64,000 bases of DNA. It comes from CAMPJU01 sp036675265. GTDB lineage: Bacteria > Pseudomonadota > Gammaproteobacteria > Xanthomonadales > Xanthomonadaceae. This document shows, piece after piece, positions 7,791 through 16,033 of this stretch. The translations under genes were made by a program, and so were the position numbers. Within the stretch, counting starts at the first letter, position 1. Every line of letters begins with the position of its first letter. Location: contig JAKFFJ010000073.1 of the NCBI GenBank assembly GCA_036675265.1, positions 1 to 64,000 of the forward strand, written 5' to 3'. The notes under the pieces were generated by a model, which saw nothing but the letters and a program-made list of their open reading frames with translations, did not search any database and had not been told where the DNA came from.

Positions 7791-9191
7791 ATGACGGTGG
7801 TCAGCGTCGAACACGCGCTCGCGGGCAGGCTGCCCGCCGGCGGCGAGGTCACGGTCCGCGGCTGGGTGCGCACCCGGCGCGATTCCAAGGCCGGCCTGTC
7901 CTTCGTCAACGTCAGCGACGGGTCCTGCTTCGCGCCGATCCAGGTCGTCGCGCCCAGCACGCTGCCCAACTACGAATCGGAAGTCCGCCACCTGACCGCG
8001 GGCTGCTCCCTGGTGGCCCGGGGCACGCTCGTGCCCTCGCAGGGCCAGGGGCAGTCGTTCGAGATCCAGGCCGAATCCATCCAGGTGGTCGGCTGGGTCG
8101 AGGACCCGGAGACCTACCCGATCCAGCCCAAGGCGCACTCGCTCGAGTTCCTGCGCGAGGTCGCGCACCTGCGCCCGCGCACCAACCTCTTCGGCGCGGT
8201 CACGCGCATCCGCCACTGCCTGGCGATGGCCGTGCACCGGTTCTTCCACGAACAGGGCTTCTACTGGATCAACACGCCGATCGTGTCGACCTCCGATGCC
8301 GAGGGCGCCGGGCAGATGTTCCGCATCTCCACCTTGGACATGGCCAACCTGCCGCGCGACGGCGCGGGCAACGTCGACTTCTCGCGCGACTTCTTCGGCA
8401 AGGAGGCGTTCCTGACCGTGTCCGGCCAGCTCAACGTCGAGGCCTACTGCCTGGCGCTGAGCAAGGTCTACACCTTCGGCCCGACCTTCCGCGCGGAGAA
8501 CTCCAACACGCCGCGCCACCTCGCCGAGTTCTGGATGATCGAGCCGGAGGTCGCGTTCGCCGACCTGGACGCCATCGCGGGCCTGTCGGAGGATTTCCTG
8601 AAGTTCCTGTTCCGCGCCGTGCTCGACGAGCGCGCGGACGACATGGCGTTCATCGCCGAGCGGGTGCAGAAGGACGCGGTGTCGCGGATCGAGGCGTTCA
8701 TCAACGCGCCGTTCGAACGGATCGACTACACGGATGCGATCAGCCTGCTGCAGCAGTCCGGGCAGAAGTTCGAGTTCCCCGTGGAATGGGGCCTGGACCT
8801 GCAGACCGAGCACGAGCGCTGGCTGACCGAACAGCATGTCGGCCGGCCGGTGGTGGTCACCAACTACCCGGAGCAGATCAAGTCGTTCTACATGCGCCTG
8901 AACGAGGACGGCCGGACCGTCGCGGCGATGGACGTGCTGGCGCCGGGCATCGGCGAGATCATCGGCGGCTCGCAGCGCGAGGAACGGCTGGACCAGCTGG
9001 ACACGCGGATCGCGCAGTTCGGCCTGGATCCGGACCATTACCAGTGGTACCGCGACCTGCGCCGCTACGGCACCGTGCCGCACGCGGGCTTCGGGCTGGG
9101 CTTCGAGCGGCTGGTGGTCTATGTCTGCGGGTTGTCCAACATCCGCGACGCGATCCCGTATCCGCGCGCCCCCGGGCATGCCGAGTACTAG
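7791..9191 (+). CDS. asnS: asparaginyl-tRNA synthetase
   Basis: Class IIb aminoacyl-tRNA synthetase charging tRNA-Asn. The 466-residue protein has the N-terminal OB-fold anticodon domain (about 15-100, GEVTVRGWVRTRRDSK) and the class II catalytic core with motif 2 FRAENSNTPRHLAEFWMIEPE-type sequence near residue 235 and motif 3 GFGLGFERLVVYVCGLSN near the C-terminus. The ATG at 7791 was chosen because it matches the usual family start and has AGGA upstream; an earlier in-frame ATG exists but adds unrelated residues. It is divergent from the IscA-like gene and is followed after 10 bases by two small genes that lead into the kynurenine cluster. Confidence 0.97.
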   Translation: MTVVSVEHALAGRLPAGGEVTVRGWVRTRRDSKAGLSFVNVSDGSCFAPIQVVAPSTLPNYESEVRHLTAGCSLVARGTLVPSQGQGQSFEIQAESIQVVGWVEDPETYPIQPKAHSLEFLREVAHLRPRTNLFGAVTRIRHCLAMAVHRFFHEQGFYWINTPIVSTSDAEGAGQMFRISTLDMANLPRDGAGNVDFSRDFFGKEAFLTVSGQLNVEAYCLALSKVYTFGPTFRAENSNTPRHLAEFWMIEPEVAFADLDAIAGLSEDFLKFLFRAVLDERADDMAFIAERVQKDAVSRIEAFINAPFERIDYTDAISLLQQSGQKFEFPVEWGLDLQTEHERWLTEQHVGRPVVVTNYPEQIKSFYMRLNEDGRTVAAMDVLAPGIGEIIGGSQREERLDQLDTRIAQFGLDPDHYQWYRDLRRYGTVPHAGFGLGFERLVVYVCGLSNIRDAIPYPRAPGHAEY

Positions 9192-9201
9192 GCCGCGCAC
9201 C

Positions 9202-9513
9202 ATGATCCTGTTCTTCGCACTGCTGAGCCTGGCCCTGGCGATCGCCGGCGCGACCGCCTTCGTCATCTTCTGGCCGCTGGCGCTGGTGCACCTGCGCGAC
9301 CGGCATCCAGCGCTGCATGCGCGGCTCGGGCCGGTCGCGTTCGTGCATCCGGGCGCACTGGCCTGGTTGCTCGCGGGTGGGTATCGCGTGACCGGCGATA
9401 CCAACCTGAGCGGCCTGGCAACGCCCGCGCGCGTTGCGTTGATCACGATCATCGGCGGCGTGCTGATGGCCGGCGCGTTGTGGCTGCTCGCCCTGCTGCT
9501 GGGGGCCGCGTGA
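9202..9513 (+). CDS. small two-helix membrane protein
   Basis: The 103-residue product has a first membrane segment at about 3-25 and a second at about 76-100, joined by a polar loop with LRDRHPALHARLG. The arrangement is loosely like UspB-type membrane proteins, but I cannot claim homology. The start is 10 bases after asnS, and its stop codon overlaps the GTG of the next gene, so it is translationally coupled. Function unknown. Confidence 0.75.
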   Translation: MILFFALLSLALAIAGATAFVIFWPLALVHLRDRHPALHARLGPVAFVHPGALAWLLAGGYRVTGDTNLSGLATPARVALITIIGGVLMAGALWLLALLLGAA

Positions 9514-9821
9514 GCGGCGACGCATCGCACACGGCGTGGTGGCTGGCGACGCTCGGGCGCACGATCGTCTGGGCACGGCTGCGGGTGCTCGAGGCCGGCA
9601 CGGCCGAGGTGTTCGACAGCGACGGCAACACCCTCGCCTACGACAGCGAGGACACCGCCCGGGCCGCGTTGATGGATGCGGAATTCGTCTCGTTCGACGG
9701 ATTGGACGAGGACGACGCGCTTGCCCGCGGCTTCCGCCTCGACGAGGTGACGCCGCCGCATGCCATCGACGACGACGCGTTGCGCCACCGCATGTTCCAG
9801 TCGCTGGGAGAACGTGGCTGA
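9510..9821 (+). CDS. small acidic hypothetical protein
   Basis: 103 residues from a GTG at 9510 that overlaps the previous stop (GTGA), and the stop overlaps the ATG of the SDR gene (TGATG at 9819-9823). The protein starts VSGDASHTAWWLATLGRT and is very acidic after residue 35 (DSDGNTLAYDSEDTARA, FDGLDEDDALARG). No signal peptide, metal motif or known domain is recognised. Overlaps on both sides make it a genuine operon member. It resembles conserved uncharacterised proteins of Xanthomonadaceae in style only; function unknown. Confidence 0.75.
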   Translation: MSGDASHTAWWLATLGRTIVWARLRVLEAGTAEVFDSDGNTLAYDSEDTARAALMDAEFVSFDGLDEDDALARGFRLDEVTPPHAIDDDALRHRMFQSLGERG

Positions 9822-10606
9822 TGGATCTCGACCTTCGCGGGCGGCATGCCCTGGTCTGTGGCGCGTCCGAAGGAATCGGCCGCGCCACGGCGCACGAACT
9901 GGCGTTGCTCGGCGCCGACGTGACCGTGCTGTCGCGCCGCGCCGATGCCCTCGAGGGCGTCGTTGCCGCCCTGCCCCGGATCGATGGCCAGCGACACGGA
10001 TTCGTGGCTGCCGACGTGTCCGCCCACGACCCGCTGCGCGCGAAGATCGAGGCCCTGGTCGCCGGCAAGCCGGTGCACATCCTGGTCAACAACACCGGCG
10101 GGCCACCGGGCGGGCCGGCGCATTCCGCCGAGGCCTCGGCGTACCTCGACGCGTTCCAGCGCCACCTGCTCGCCAACCAGCTGCTGGTGCAGGCGGTCCT
10201 GCCGGGCATGCGCACGGACGCGTGGGGCCGGATCGTCAACGTGATCTCCACGTCCGTGCGCGAGCCGATTCCCAACCTCGGCGTGTCCAACACCATCCGC
10301 GGGGCCGTCGCCAGCTGGGCCAAGACCCTGTCGCGCGAACTCGCGCCGCAGGGCATCACCGTGAACAACGTGCTGCCCGGATACACCGAGACCGGCCGCA
10401 TCGCGCAGATCCTGCGCGACCGCGCGTCGGCTACGGGTCAATCCGAGGAAGCGATCGCCGAGGGCATGCGCAAGGCCGTGCCGGCCGGGCGTTTCGCGCA
10501 ACCGGCGGAAGTGGCGGCCGCGATCGCGTTCCTCTGTTCGCCCGCCGCCGCCTACATCAACGGGGTCAGCCTGGCGGTGGACGGCGGGCGGATGCAGTCG
10601 ATTTGA
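9821..10606 (+). CDS. short-chain dehydrogenase-like protein lacking the catalytic Tyr/Lys
   Basis: Rossmann-fold SDR protein, 261 residues. The cofactor motif is CGASEGIG (13-20), NNTGGPPGG follows strand 4, and the end IAFLCSPAAAYINGVSLAVDGG is typical of FabG-like proteins. The usual YxxxK active site is replaced by S156-N-T-I-R160, so both catalytic residues are missing; a known SDR-like subgroup (BKR_like_SDR_like) shows this. It is the first gene of the kynurenine cluster, two bases before the aldehyde dehydrogenase. A role in the lower part of the pathway, or a non-redox role, is possible. It should not be annotated as a 3-oxoacyl reductase. Confidence 0.85.
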   Translation: MDLDLRGRHALVCGASEGIGRATAHELALLGADVTVLSRRADALEGVVAALPRIDGQRHGFVAADVSAHDPLRAKIEALVAGKPVHILVNNTGGPPGGPAHSAEASAYLDAFQRHLLANQLLVQAVLPGMRTDAWGRIVNVISTSVREPIPNLGVSNTIRGAVASWAKTLSRELAPQGITVNNVLPGYTETGRIAQILRDRASATGQSEEAIAEGMRKAVPAGRFAQPAEVAAAIAFLCSPAAAYINGVSLAVDGGRMQSI

Positions 10607-10608
10607 AC

Positions 10609-12042
10609 ATGCGCCTGGCCCACTGGATCGACGGCAAGCCCAGGGACGCGGCCACCGGACGCTGGCGCGAGGTGTTCGATCCGGCCCGCGGCGAAGCGTT
10701 CGCCGAAGTGGCCGACGGCGATGCCCGCGACGTGGACCTCGCGGTGGCCGCTGCCCGGCGCGCCTTCCCGGCCTGGTCGTCGCTGCCCAACGACCAGCGT
10801 GCGCGCTGGCTGGAAGCACTCGCCTCGGCACTGGAGGCACGGCTCGAGGACTTCGCCCATGCCGAGGCCCGCGACGGCGGCAAGCCGATCCGGCTGGCGC
10901 GCGACGTGGAGATCCCGCGCGCCATCGCCAACCTGCGCTTCTATGCGCACGCCGCCACCCAGTTCGCCAGCGAATCGCACCACGGCCAGGCGGGCCTCAA
11001 CTACACGCTGCGCCAGCCACTGGGCGTCGTGGCGGCGATCTCCCCGTGGAACCTGCCGCTGTACCTGCTGACCTGGAAAGTGGCCCCCGCCCTGGCCGCG
11101 GGCAACACCGTGGTGGCCAAGCCGTCCGAAGTCACCCCGCTGACCGCGACGATGCTGGCCGAGCTGGCGGCGGAGGTCGGGCTGCCGGCAGGCGTGCTCA
11201 ACCTGGTGCACGGTGGCGGTCCCGAGGTCGGCGAACCGCTGGTGTCGCATGCAGGCACGCGCGCGGTCTCCTTCACCGGCAGCACGGCGGTGGGCAGGCG
11301 GATCGCGGGCATCGCCGCGCCGATGCTCAAGAAGGTCTCGCTCGAGCTCGGCGGCAAGAACCCGACCCTGGTGTTCGCCGACAGCGACTGGCGCGACCAC
11401 CTGGGCACGCTCGTGCGCTCGGCGTTCCAGAACTCGGGGCAGATCTGCCTGTGCGGGTCGCGGATGCTGGTGGAACGGCGCATCTACGCGGAATTCCGCG
11501 ACGCCTTCGTCGAACGCGCGCTGGCGCTGCGTGTCGGCGACCCGATGGACGCCGACGCCGACCTCGGCCCGCTGGTCTCGCGGGCACACTTCGACAAGGT
11601 GGTGTCCGCGCTGGCGCGCGCGCGCGACGAAGGCGGCAGGGTGCTCTGCGGAGGCGCCGCGCTGGAGCGGCCTGGCTGGTTCGTCGCGCCGACGGTGATC
11701 GAAGGGCTGGGCCCGGACTGCGCCAGCAACCGCGAGGAGATCTTCGGTCCCGTGGTGACCCTGCAGCCCTTCGACTCCGACGAGGAAGCGCTGGCGCTGG
11801 CCAACGCCTGCGACTACGGGCTGTCCGCCTCGGTCTGGACCCGGGACCTGGTGCGCGCGCACCGCATGGCCGCGCAATTGGAGGTAGGCATGGTCTGGAT
11901 CAACACCTGGCTGATGCGCGACCTGCGCACGCCGTTCGGTGGCACGGGGGCGTCCGGCCTGGGCCGCGAAGGCGGCATGGAGGCGATGCGCTTCTTCACC
12001 GAGCCCCGCAACGTGGGCATCGCACTGCCTGGAGGACACTGA
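10609..12042 (+). CDS. 2-aminomuconate 6-semialdehyde dehydrogenase (ALDH family)
   Basis: NAD-dependent aldehyde dehydrogenase expected to oxidise 2-aminomuconate semialdehyde to 2-aminomuconate. The 477-residue protein has SPWNLPLYLLTWK (substrate/cofactor channel), the nucleotide segment SFTGSTAVGRRI, the general-base glutamate in LELGGKNP and the nucleophile in NSGQICLCGSR. The substrate is assigned from context: the deaminase, 3-hydroxyanthranilate dioxygenase and ACMS decarboxylase of the same pathway follow. The related 2-hydroxymuconic semialdehyde dehydrogenase is the alternative. It starts two bases after the SDR stop. Confidence 0.88.
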   Translation: MRLAHWIDGKPRDAATGRWREVFDPARGEAFAEVADGDARDVDLAVAAARRAFPAWSSLPNDQRARWLEALASALEARLEDFAHAEARDGGKPIRLARDVEIPRAIANLRFYAHAATQFASESHHGQAGLNYTLRQPLGVVAAISPWNLPLYLLTWKVAPALAAGNTVVAKPSEVTPLTATMLAELAAEVGLPAGVLNLVHGGGPEVGEPLVSHAGTRAVSFTGSTAVGRRIAGIAAPMLKKVSLELGGKNPTLVFADSDWRDHLGTLVRSAFQNSGQICLCGSRMLVERRIYAEFRDAFVERALALRVGDPMDADADLGPLVSRAHFDKVVSALARARDEGGRVLCGGAALERPGWFVAPTVIEGLGPDCASNREEIFGPVVTLQPFDSDEEALALANACDYGLSASVWTRDLVRAHRMAAQLEVGMVWINTWLMRDLRTPFGGTGASGLGREGGMEAMRFFTEPRNVGIALPGGH

Positions 12043-12046
12043 GGCC

Positions 12047-12712
12047 ATGCCGTATTCCCTGTCGACGCTGCTCGAGCGCAACCGCGAATGGGCCGCACGG
12101 ATCCAGGCCGAAGACCCCGGCTTCTTCGAGCGCCTCTCGAAGCAGCAGGCACCCGAGTACCTGTGGATCGGCTGCTCGGACTCGCGGGTGCCGGCCAACC
12201 AGATCATCGACATGGCGCCGGGCGAGGTGTTCGTCCACCGCAACATCGCGAACGTGGTCGTGCACACCGACCTGAACTGCCTGTCGGCCATCCAGTTCGC
12301 GGTCGACGTGCTGAAGGTCAAGCACATCATCGTCGTCGGCCATTACGGCTGCGGCGGCGTGCATGCGGCGCTGCATGGCAGCAAGCTCGGGCTGGCGGAC
12401 AACTGGATCCGCCACGTGGGCGACGTCGCCGACAAGCACGCGGCCAGCCTGGACCGGTTCGACGACGACGAACTGCGCCACGACCGGCTGTGCGAGCTGA
12501 ACGTGCTCGAGCAGGTGGCCAACGTGTGCCAGACCACCGTGCTGCGCGATGCCTGGGCGCGCGACCAGGACGTGACCGTGCACGGCTGGGTGTACACGTT
12601 GCGCGACGGCAAGGTGCACGACCTCGGCGTCGACGTCGGGGGGATCGAGCAGCTCGCGCCAGCGTATGCAAGCGCGCTCCAGCGCATCCGCACCGACGAG
12701 GAGGATCGCTGA
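12047..12712 (+). CDS. can: beta-class carbonic anhydrase
   Basis: Zinc enzyme interconverting CO2 and bicarbonate. The 221-residue protein shows the beta-class signature CSDSR (Cys43, Asp45, Arg47), and GHYGCGGV supplies His99 and Cys102 to complete the zinc site. NVLEQVANV and GWVYTLRDGKVHDLG are typical of the Can group. It starts four bases after the aldehyde dehydrogenase and its stop overlaps the next ATG (TGATG), so it is an integral part of the kynurenine operon. The ACMS decarboxylase of this operon releases CO2, which may explain its presence; that link is inference. Confidence 0.95.
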   Translation: MPYSLSTLLERNREWAARIQAEDPGFFERLSKQQAPEYLWIGCSDSRVPANQIIDMAPGEVFVHRNIANVVVHTDLNCLSAIQFAVDVLKVKHIIVVGHYGCGGVHAALHGSKLGLADNWIRHVGDVADKHAASLDRFDDDELRHDRLCELNVLEQVANVCQTTVLRDAWARDQDVTVHGWVYTLRDGKVHDLGVDVGGIEQLAPAYASALQRIRTDEEDR

Positions 12713-13149
12713 TGGCCGGTCGCGCCTTCCGCGCCGGGGGCGCGCCCGTCCCGGTCGGGGCGTATCCGCATGCGCGACGCGTCGGCGACCTGCTCTTCCT
12801 GTCCGGCATCGGCCCGCGCGATCCCGCGACGAACGGCGTGCCCGGCAACGTCCACGACGCCGGCGGCCGCCTGGTGACGTACGACATCGACCTGCAGGCG
12901 CGCGCGGTGTTCGCCAACGTCCGCTCCGTGCTGGAGGCCAGCGGCGCGTGCTGGGAGGACCTGGTCGACGTGACCGTGTACCTCACCGACATCGACCGCG
13001 ACTTCAAGCGCTACAACGCCGTCTGGGGCGAGCTCTTCCCGGACATCGACACGGCGCCCTGCCGCACGACGCTCGGCATCACCGCGCTGCCGACGCCGAT
13101 CGCGATCGAGCTCAAGTGCGTCGCGGCCCTCGGCGGCCGCAAGGAGTAG
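12712..13149 (+). CDS. 2-aminomuconate deaminase (RidA/YjgF family)
   Basis: Predicted to hydrolyse 2-aminomuconate to 4-oxalocrotonate and ammonia. The 145-residue protein belongs to the RidA/YjgF fold: GAYPHARRVGDLLFLSGIGP at the start, LVDVTVYLTDIDRDFKRYN in the middle, CRTTLGITALPTPIAIELKCVA at the end, with the conserved Arg and Glu of the family. RidA proteins also deaminate other imines and enamines; the specific role is taken from its place between the semialdehyde dehydrogenase and the dioxygenase in the pathway cluster. The ATG overlaps the carbonic anhydrase stop. Confidence 0.85.
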   Translation: MAGRAFRAGGAPVPVGAYPHARRVGDLLFLSGIGPRDPATNGVPGNVHDAGGRLVTYDIDLQARAVFANVRSVLEASGACWEDLVDVTVYLTDIDRDFKRYNAVWGELFPDIDTAPCRTTLGITALPTPIAIELKCVAALGGRKE

Positions 13150-13152
13150 CCC

Positions 13153-13701
13153 ATGTTGCCCGCCCCCATCGACCTGCAGGCCTGGATCGCGGAGCACCGC
13201 CACCTGCTCGAGCCGCCCGTCGGCAACAAGTGCATCTACGACGGCGACTACATCGTGATGATCGTCGGCGGGCCCAATACCCGGACCGACTACCACTTCG
13301 AGGACGGTCCCGAGTTCTTCTACCAGCTCGAGGGCGAGATGGTGCTGCGCATCCAGGAAGACGGTGCACCCCGGGACATCCGGATCGGCGCCGGCGAGAT
13401 CTTCTACCTGCCGCCGCGCATCCCGCACAGCCCCCAGCGGATGCCCGGTTCGGTCGGCCTGGTCATCGAGCGCAAGCGCCTGGCGCACGAGGACGATGCA
13501 TTGATGTGGTTCTGCATCAACTGCAACCACGGGATCTATTCGGAGTCGTTCCACCTGGTGGACATCGAGCAGGACTTCTTCCGGGTCTTCGAGCGCTTCT
13601 ACCGCGACGACGCCCTGCGCACCTGCGCGAAGTGCGGCACGCTGAACCCGCGGCCGACGCGCTACGAGCTGGACGCGGACTCGCAGGCGGACATCACCTG
13701 A
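13153..13701 (+). CDS. nbaC: 3-hydroxyanthranilate 3,4-dioxygenase
   Basis: Fe(II) ring-opening dioxygenase producing 2-amino-3-carboxymuconate semialdehyde (ACMS). The 182-residue cupin has the iron ligands His48, Glu54 and His92 (TDYHFEDGPEFFYQ and PPRIPHSPQR) and substrate arginine Arg44. As in bacterial members, a C-terminal rubredoxin-like site is formed by CxxC at 121-124 and 158-161. Length is normal for the prokaryotic type. It begins three bases after the deaminase gene and its TGA overlaps the ATG of the decarboxylase. Confidence 0.96.
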   Translation: MLPAPIDLQAWIAEHRHLLEPPVGNKCIYDGDYIVMIVGGPNTRTDYHFEDGPEFFYQLEGEMVLRIQEDGAPRDIRIGAGEIFYLPPRIPHSPQRMPGSVGLVIERKRLAHEDDALMWFCINCNHGIYSESFHLVDIEQDFFRVFERFYRDDALRTCAKCGTLNPRPTRYELDADSQADIT

Positions 13702-14744
13702 TGCCCGTGCCGGACGCCATGCTCAAGATCGACACCCACGCGCACTACCTCCCCCGCGACTGGCCGGACCTCGCGGCGAAGTTCGGGGACGAGCGCTTCC
13801 CGGTGATCCACCACGGCGACGACGGCCGGCACCGCATCTACAAGGACGGCAGGTTCTTCCGCGAGATCTGGCCCAAGACCTGGGACCCGGAGGAACGCAT
13901 CGCCGACTACGCCCGCTTCGGGGTGCAGGTGCAGGTGATCAGCACCGTGCCGGTGATGTTCAGCTACTGGGCGAAGGCGCACCAGGCGCTGGAGCTGCAC
14001 GTCGCCCTCAACGACCACATGGCCGGCACGCTGCGCGCGCATCCGCGCCATTACGCGGGCATCGGTACCGTGCCGCTGCAGTCGCCGTCGCTCGCCGTGC
14101 GCGAACTCGAGCGCTGCATGGACCAGCTGGGGCTCCAGGGCGTGCAGATCGGGTCGCACGTGGGACGCGCCGACGGCTCGCACTGGAACCTGGACGCGCC
14201 GGAGCTGTTCGAGTTCTTCCAGGCCGCCAGCGACCTGGGCGCGGCGATCCTGGTGCACCCGTGGGACATGATGGGCACCGACACCATGCCCAAGTACTGG
14301 CTGCCCTGGCTGGTGGGCATGCCCGCCGAGCAGTCGCGCGCCGCCTGCAGCCTGGTGTTCGGCGGCGTGCTCGAGCGATTGCCGAAGCTGAAGGTCTGCC
14401 TGGCGCATGGCGGCGGCAGCTTCCCCTACACCATCGGCCGCATCGAGCACGGGTTCAACATGCGCCCGGACCTGGTGGCGACCGACAACCCGCGCAACCC
14501 GCGCGAGTACCTGAAGCGGCTGTACTTCGATTCGTGGGTCGCCGACGAGCGCGCATTGCGCTACCTGCTGGACGTCGCGGGCGCCGACCGGGTGATGCTC
14601 GGGACCGACTATCCCTTCCCGCTGGGCGAACAGTCGCCGGGCGCCGGCATCGAGGCGCTGGCGCTGGGCGAATCCGATCGCGCCCGGCTGTACCACGGCA
14701 CCGCGCTGGAATGGCTCGGGTTGCCGGCCGCGAGATTCGCATGA
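13701..14744 (+). CDS. nbaD: 2-amino-3-carboxymuconate-6-semialdehyde decarboxylase (ACMSD)
   Basis: Amidohydrolase-fold zinc decarboxylase converting ACMS to 2-aminomuconate semialdehyde, which diverts flux from quinolinate. Motifs are the metal HxH in IDTHAHYLP near the start, the metal His in ILVHPWDMMG, CLAHGGGSFPY and the aspartate in LGTDYPFPLGE. The start at 13701 overlaps the dioxygenase stop and gives 347 residues; an ATG at 13719 (MLKIDTHAHY) gives 341, closer to characterised enzymes. The last bases overlap kynU (ATGA). Confidence 0.95.
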   Translation: MPVPDAMLKIDTHAHYLPRDWPDLAAKFGDERFPVIHHGDDGRHRIYKDGRFFREIWPKTWDPEERIADYARFGVQVQVISTVPVMFSYWAKAHQALELHVALNDHMAGTLRAHPRHYAGIGTVPLQSPSLAVRELERCMDQLGLQGVQIGSHVGRADGSHWNLDAPELFEFFQAASDLGAAILVHPWDMMGTDTMPKYWLPWLVGMPAEQSRAACSLVFGGVLERLPKLKVCLAHGGGSFPYTIGRIEHGFNMRPDLVATDNPRNPREYLKRLYFDSWVADERALRYLLDVAGADRVMLGTDYPFPLGEQSPGAGIEALALGESDRARLYHGTALEWLGLPAARFA

Positions 14745-16012
14745 CGGACCTGATCTCGGATGCCCACGCGGCGGGCCTCGACGCGGCCGATCCGCTGCCG
14801 ACCCTGCGCGGCGAATTCCACGTCCCGCTGCACGACGGGGCCGAGCAGGCGTACTTCGTCGGCAACTCGCTCGGGCTGCAGCCGCGCGGCGCCCGGGCGC
14901 AGGTCGAGGAAGTGCTGGACAAGTGGTCGATGGAAGCGGTGGAAGGCCACTTCCGCGGGCACTCGCAGTGGCTGGACTACCACGCCCTGCTGCGCGAGCC
15001 GCTGGCGCGGCTGGTCGGCGCGCGCCCGCACGAGGTGGTCGCGATGAACTCGCTGACCGCCAACCTGCACCTGATGATGGTCAGCTTCTACCGACCGACG
15101 CCGGCGCGACCAGTGGTCCTGATGGAGGCGGGCGCGTTCCCCTCCGACCGGTACGCCATGGCATCGCAGGTGCGGTTCCACGGATTCGATCCGGAAGCGG
15201 CCCTGGTCGAGTTGCAGCCGGACCTGCCGGGCGGCGTCTTCTCGCACGAAGCCATCGAGGCGGCGATCGCGCAGGCCGGGGATCGCCTGGCGCTGGTGCT
15301 CTGGCCCGGCGTGCAGTACCGGACGGGGCAGGCCTTCGACCTGGCGCGGATCGCGCGCGCAGCGCACGGGGCCGGCGCGGCCTGCGGCTTCGACCTCGCG
15401 CACGCGGTCGGCAACCTGGACCTCGCGCTGCACGACAGCGGCGCCGACTTCGCGGTCTGGTGCCATTACAAGTACTGCAACAGCGGGCCGGGCGCGGTCG
15501 GCGGCTGCTTCGTGCACGAGCGCCATGCGCGCACCGACCGGCCGCGCTTCGCCGGCTGGTGGGGCCACGACCTGGACACCCGTTTCCGGATGGGTCCGGA
15601 CTTCGTGCCGACACCCGGCGCGGACGGCTGGCAGCTCAGCAACCCGCCAATCCTCGCGCTGGCGCCGCTGCGTGCCTCGCTGGACCTGTTCGACCGGGTC
15701 GGGATGCCCGCGTTGCGGGCCAGGTCGCAGCGGCTGACCGGTTACCTGCAGGCGCTGATCGATGCGCGCCTGCCGGGCAAGCTGGACGTGCTGACGCCAC
15801 GCGACCCCGCGCAACGGGGGTGCCAGTTGTCGATCCGCGTCGTCGGCGGGCGCGAACGGGGCCGTGCGCTGTTCGAGCACCTTTCCGCGCGCGGAGTGCT
15901 CGGCGACTGGCGCGAGCCGGACGTGATCCGGATCTCCCCGGTCCCCCTCTACAACACCCATGCGGACGTGCTGCGATTCGCCCGCGAGGTTGAAGCATGG
16001 CAGCAGGAATGA
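14741..16012 (+). CDS. kynU: kynureninase
   Basis: PLP enzyme of the aminotransferase V fold that cleaves kynurenine or 3-hydroxykynurenine to anthranilate or 3-hydroxyanthranilate and alanine. The 423-residue protein carries FVGNSLGLQPRGA near the N-terminus, the PLP-binding aspartate in CGFDLAHAVGN, and the Schiff-base lysine in VWCHYKYCNSGPG. WWGHDLDTRFRM and the C-terminal RISPVPLYNTH are also typical. ATGA overlap with the ACMSD gene shows tight coupling. With Kmo next door, 3-hydroxykynurenine is the likely physiological substrate. Confidence 0.97.
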   Translation: MTDLISDAHAAGLDAADPLPTLRGEFHVPLHDGAEQAYFVGNSLGLQPRGARAQVEEVLDKWSMEAVEGHFRGHSQWLDYHALLREPLARLVGARPHEVVAMNSLTANLHLMMVSFYRPTPARPVVLMEAGAFPSDRYAMASQVRFHGFDPEAALVELQPDLPGGVFSHEAIEAAIAQAGDRLALVLWPGVQYRTGQAFDLARIARAAHGAGAACGFDLAHAVGNLDLALHDSGADFAVWCHYKYCNSGPGAVGGCFVHERHARTDRPRFAGWWGHDLDTRFRMGPDFVPTPGADGWQLSNPPILALAPLRASLDLFDRVGMPALRARSQRLTGYLQALIDARLPGKLDVLTPRDPAQRGCQLSIRVVGGRERGRALFEHLSARGVLGDWREPDVIRISPVPLYNTHADVLRFAREVEAWQQE

Positions 16013-16033
16013 CCCCTAACCCATTGAATCCAG

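Noticed and set aside
9821..10606. Annotation as 3-oxoacyl-ACP reductase FabG
   Set aside because: The catalytic Tyr and Lys are missing and the genes around it belong to kynurenine catabolism.
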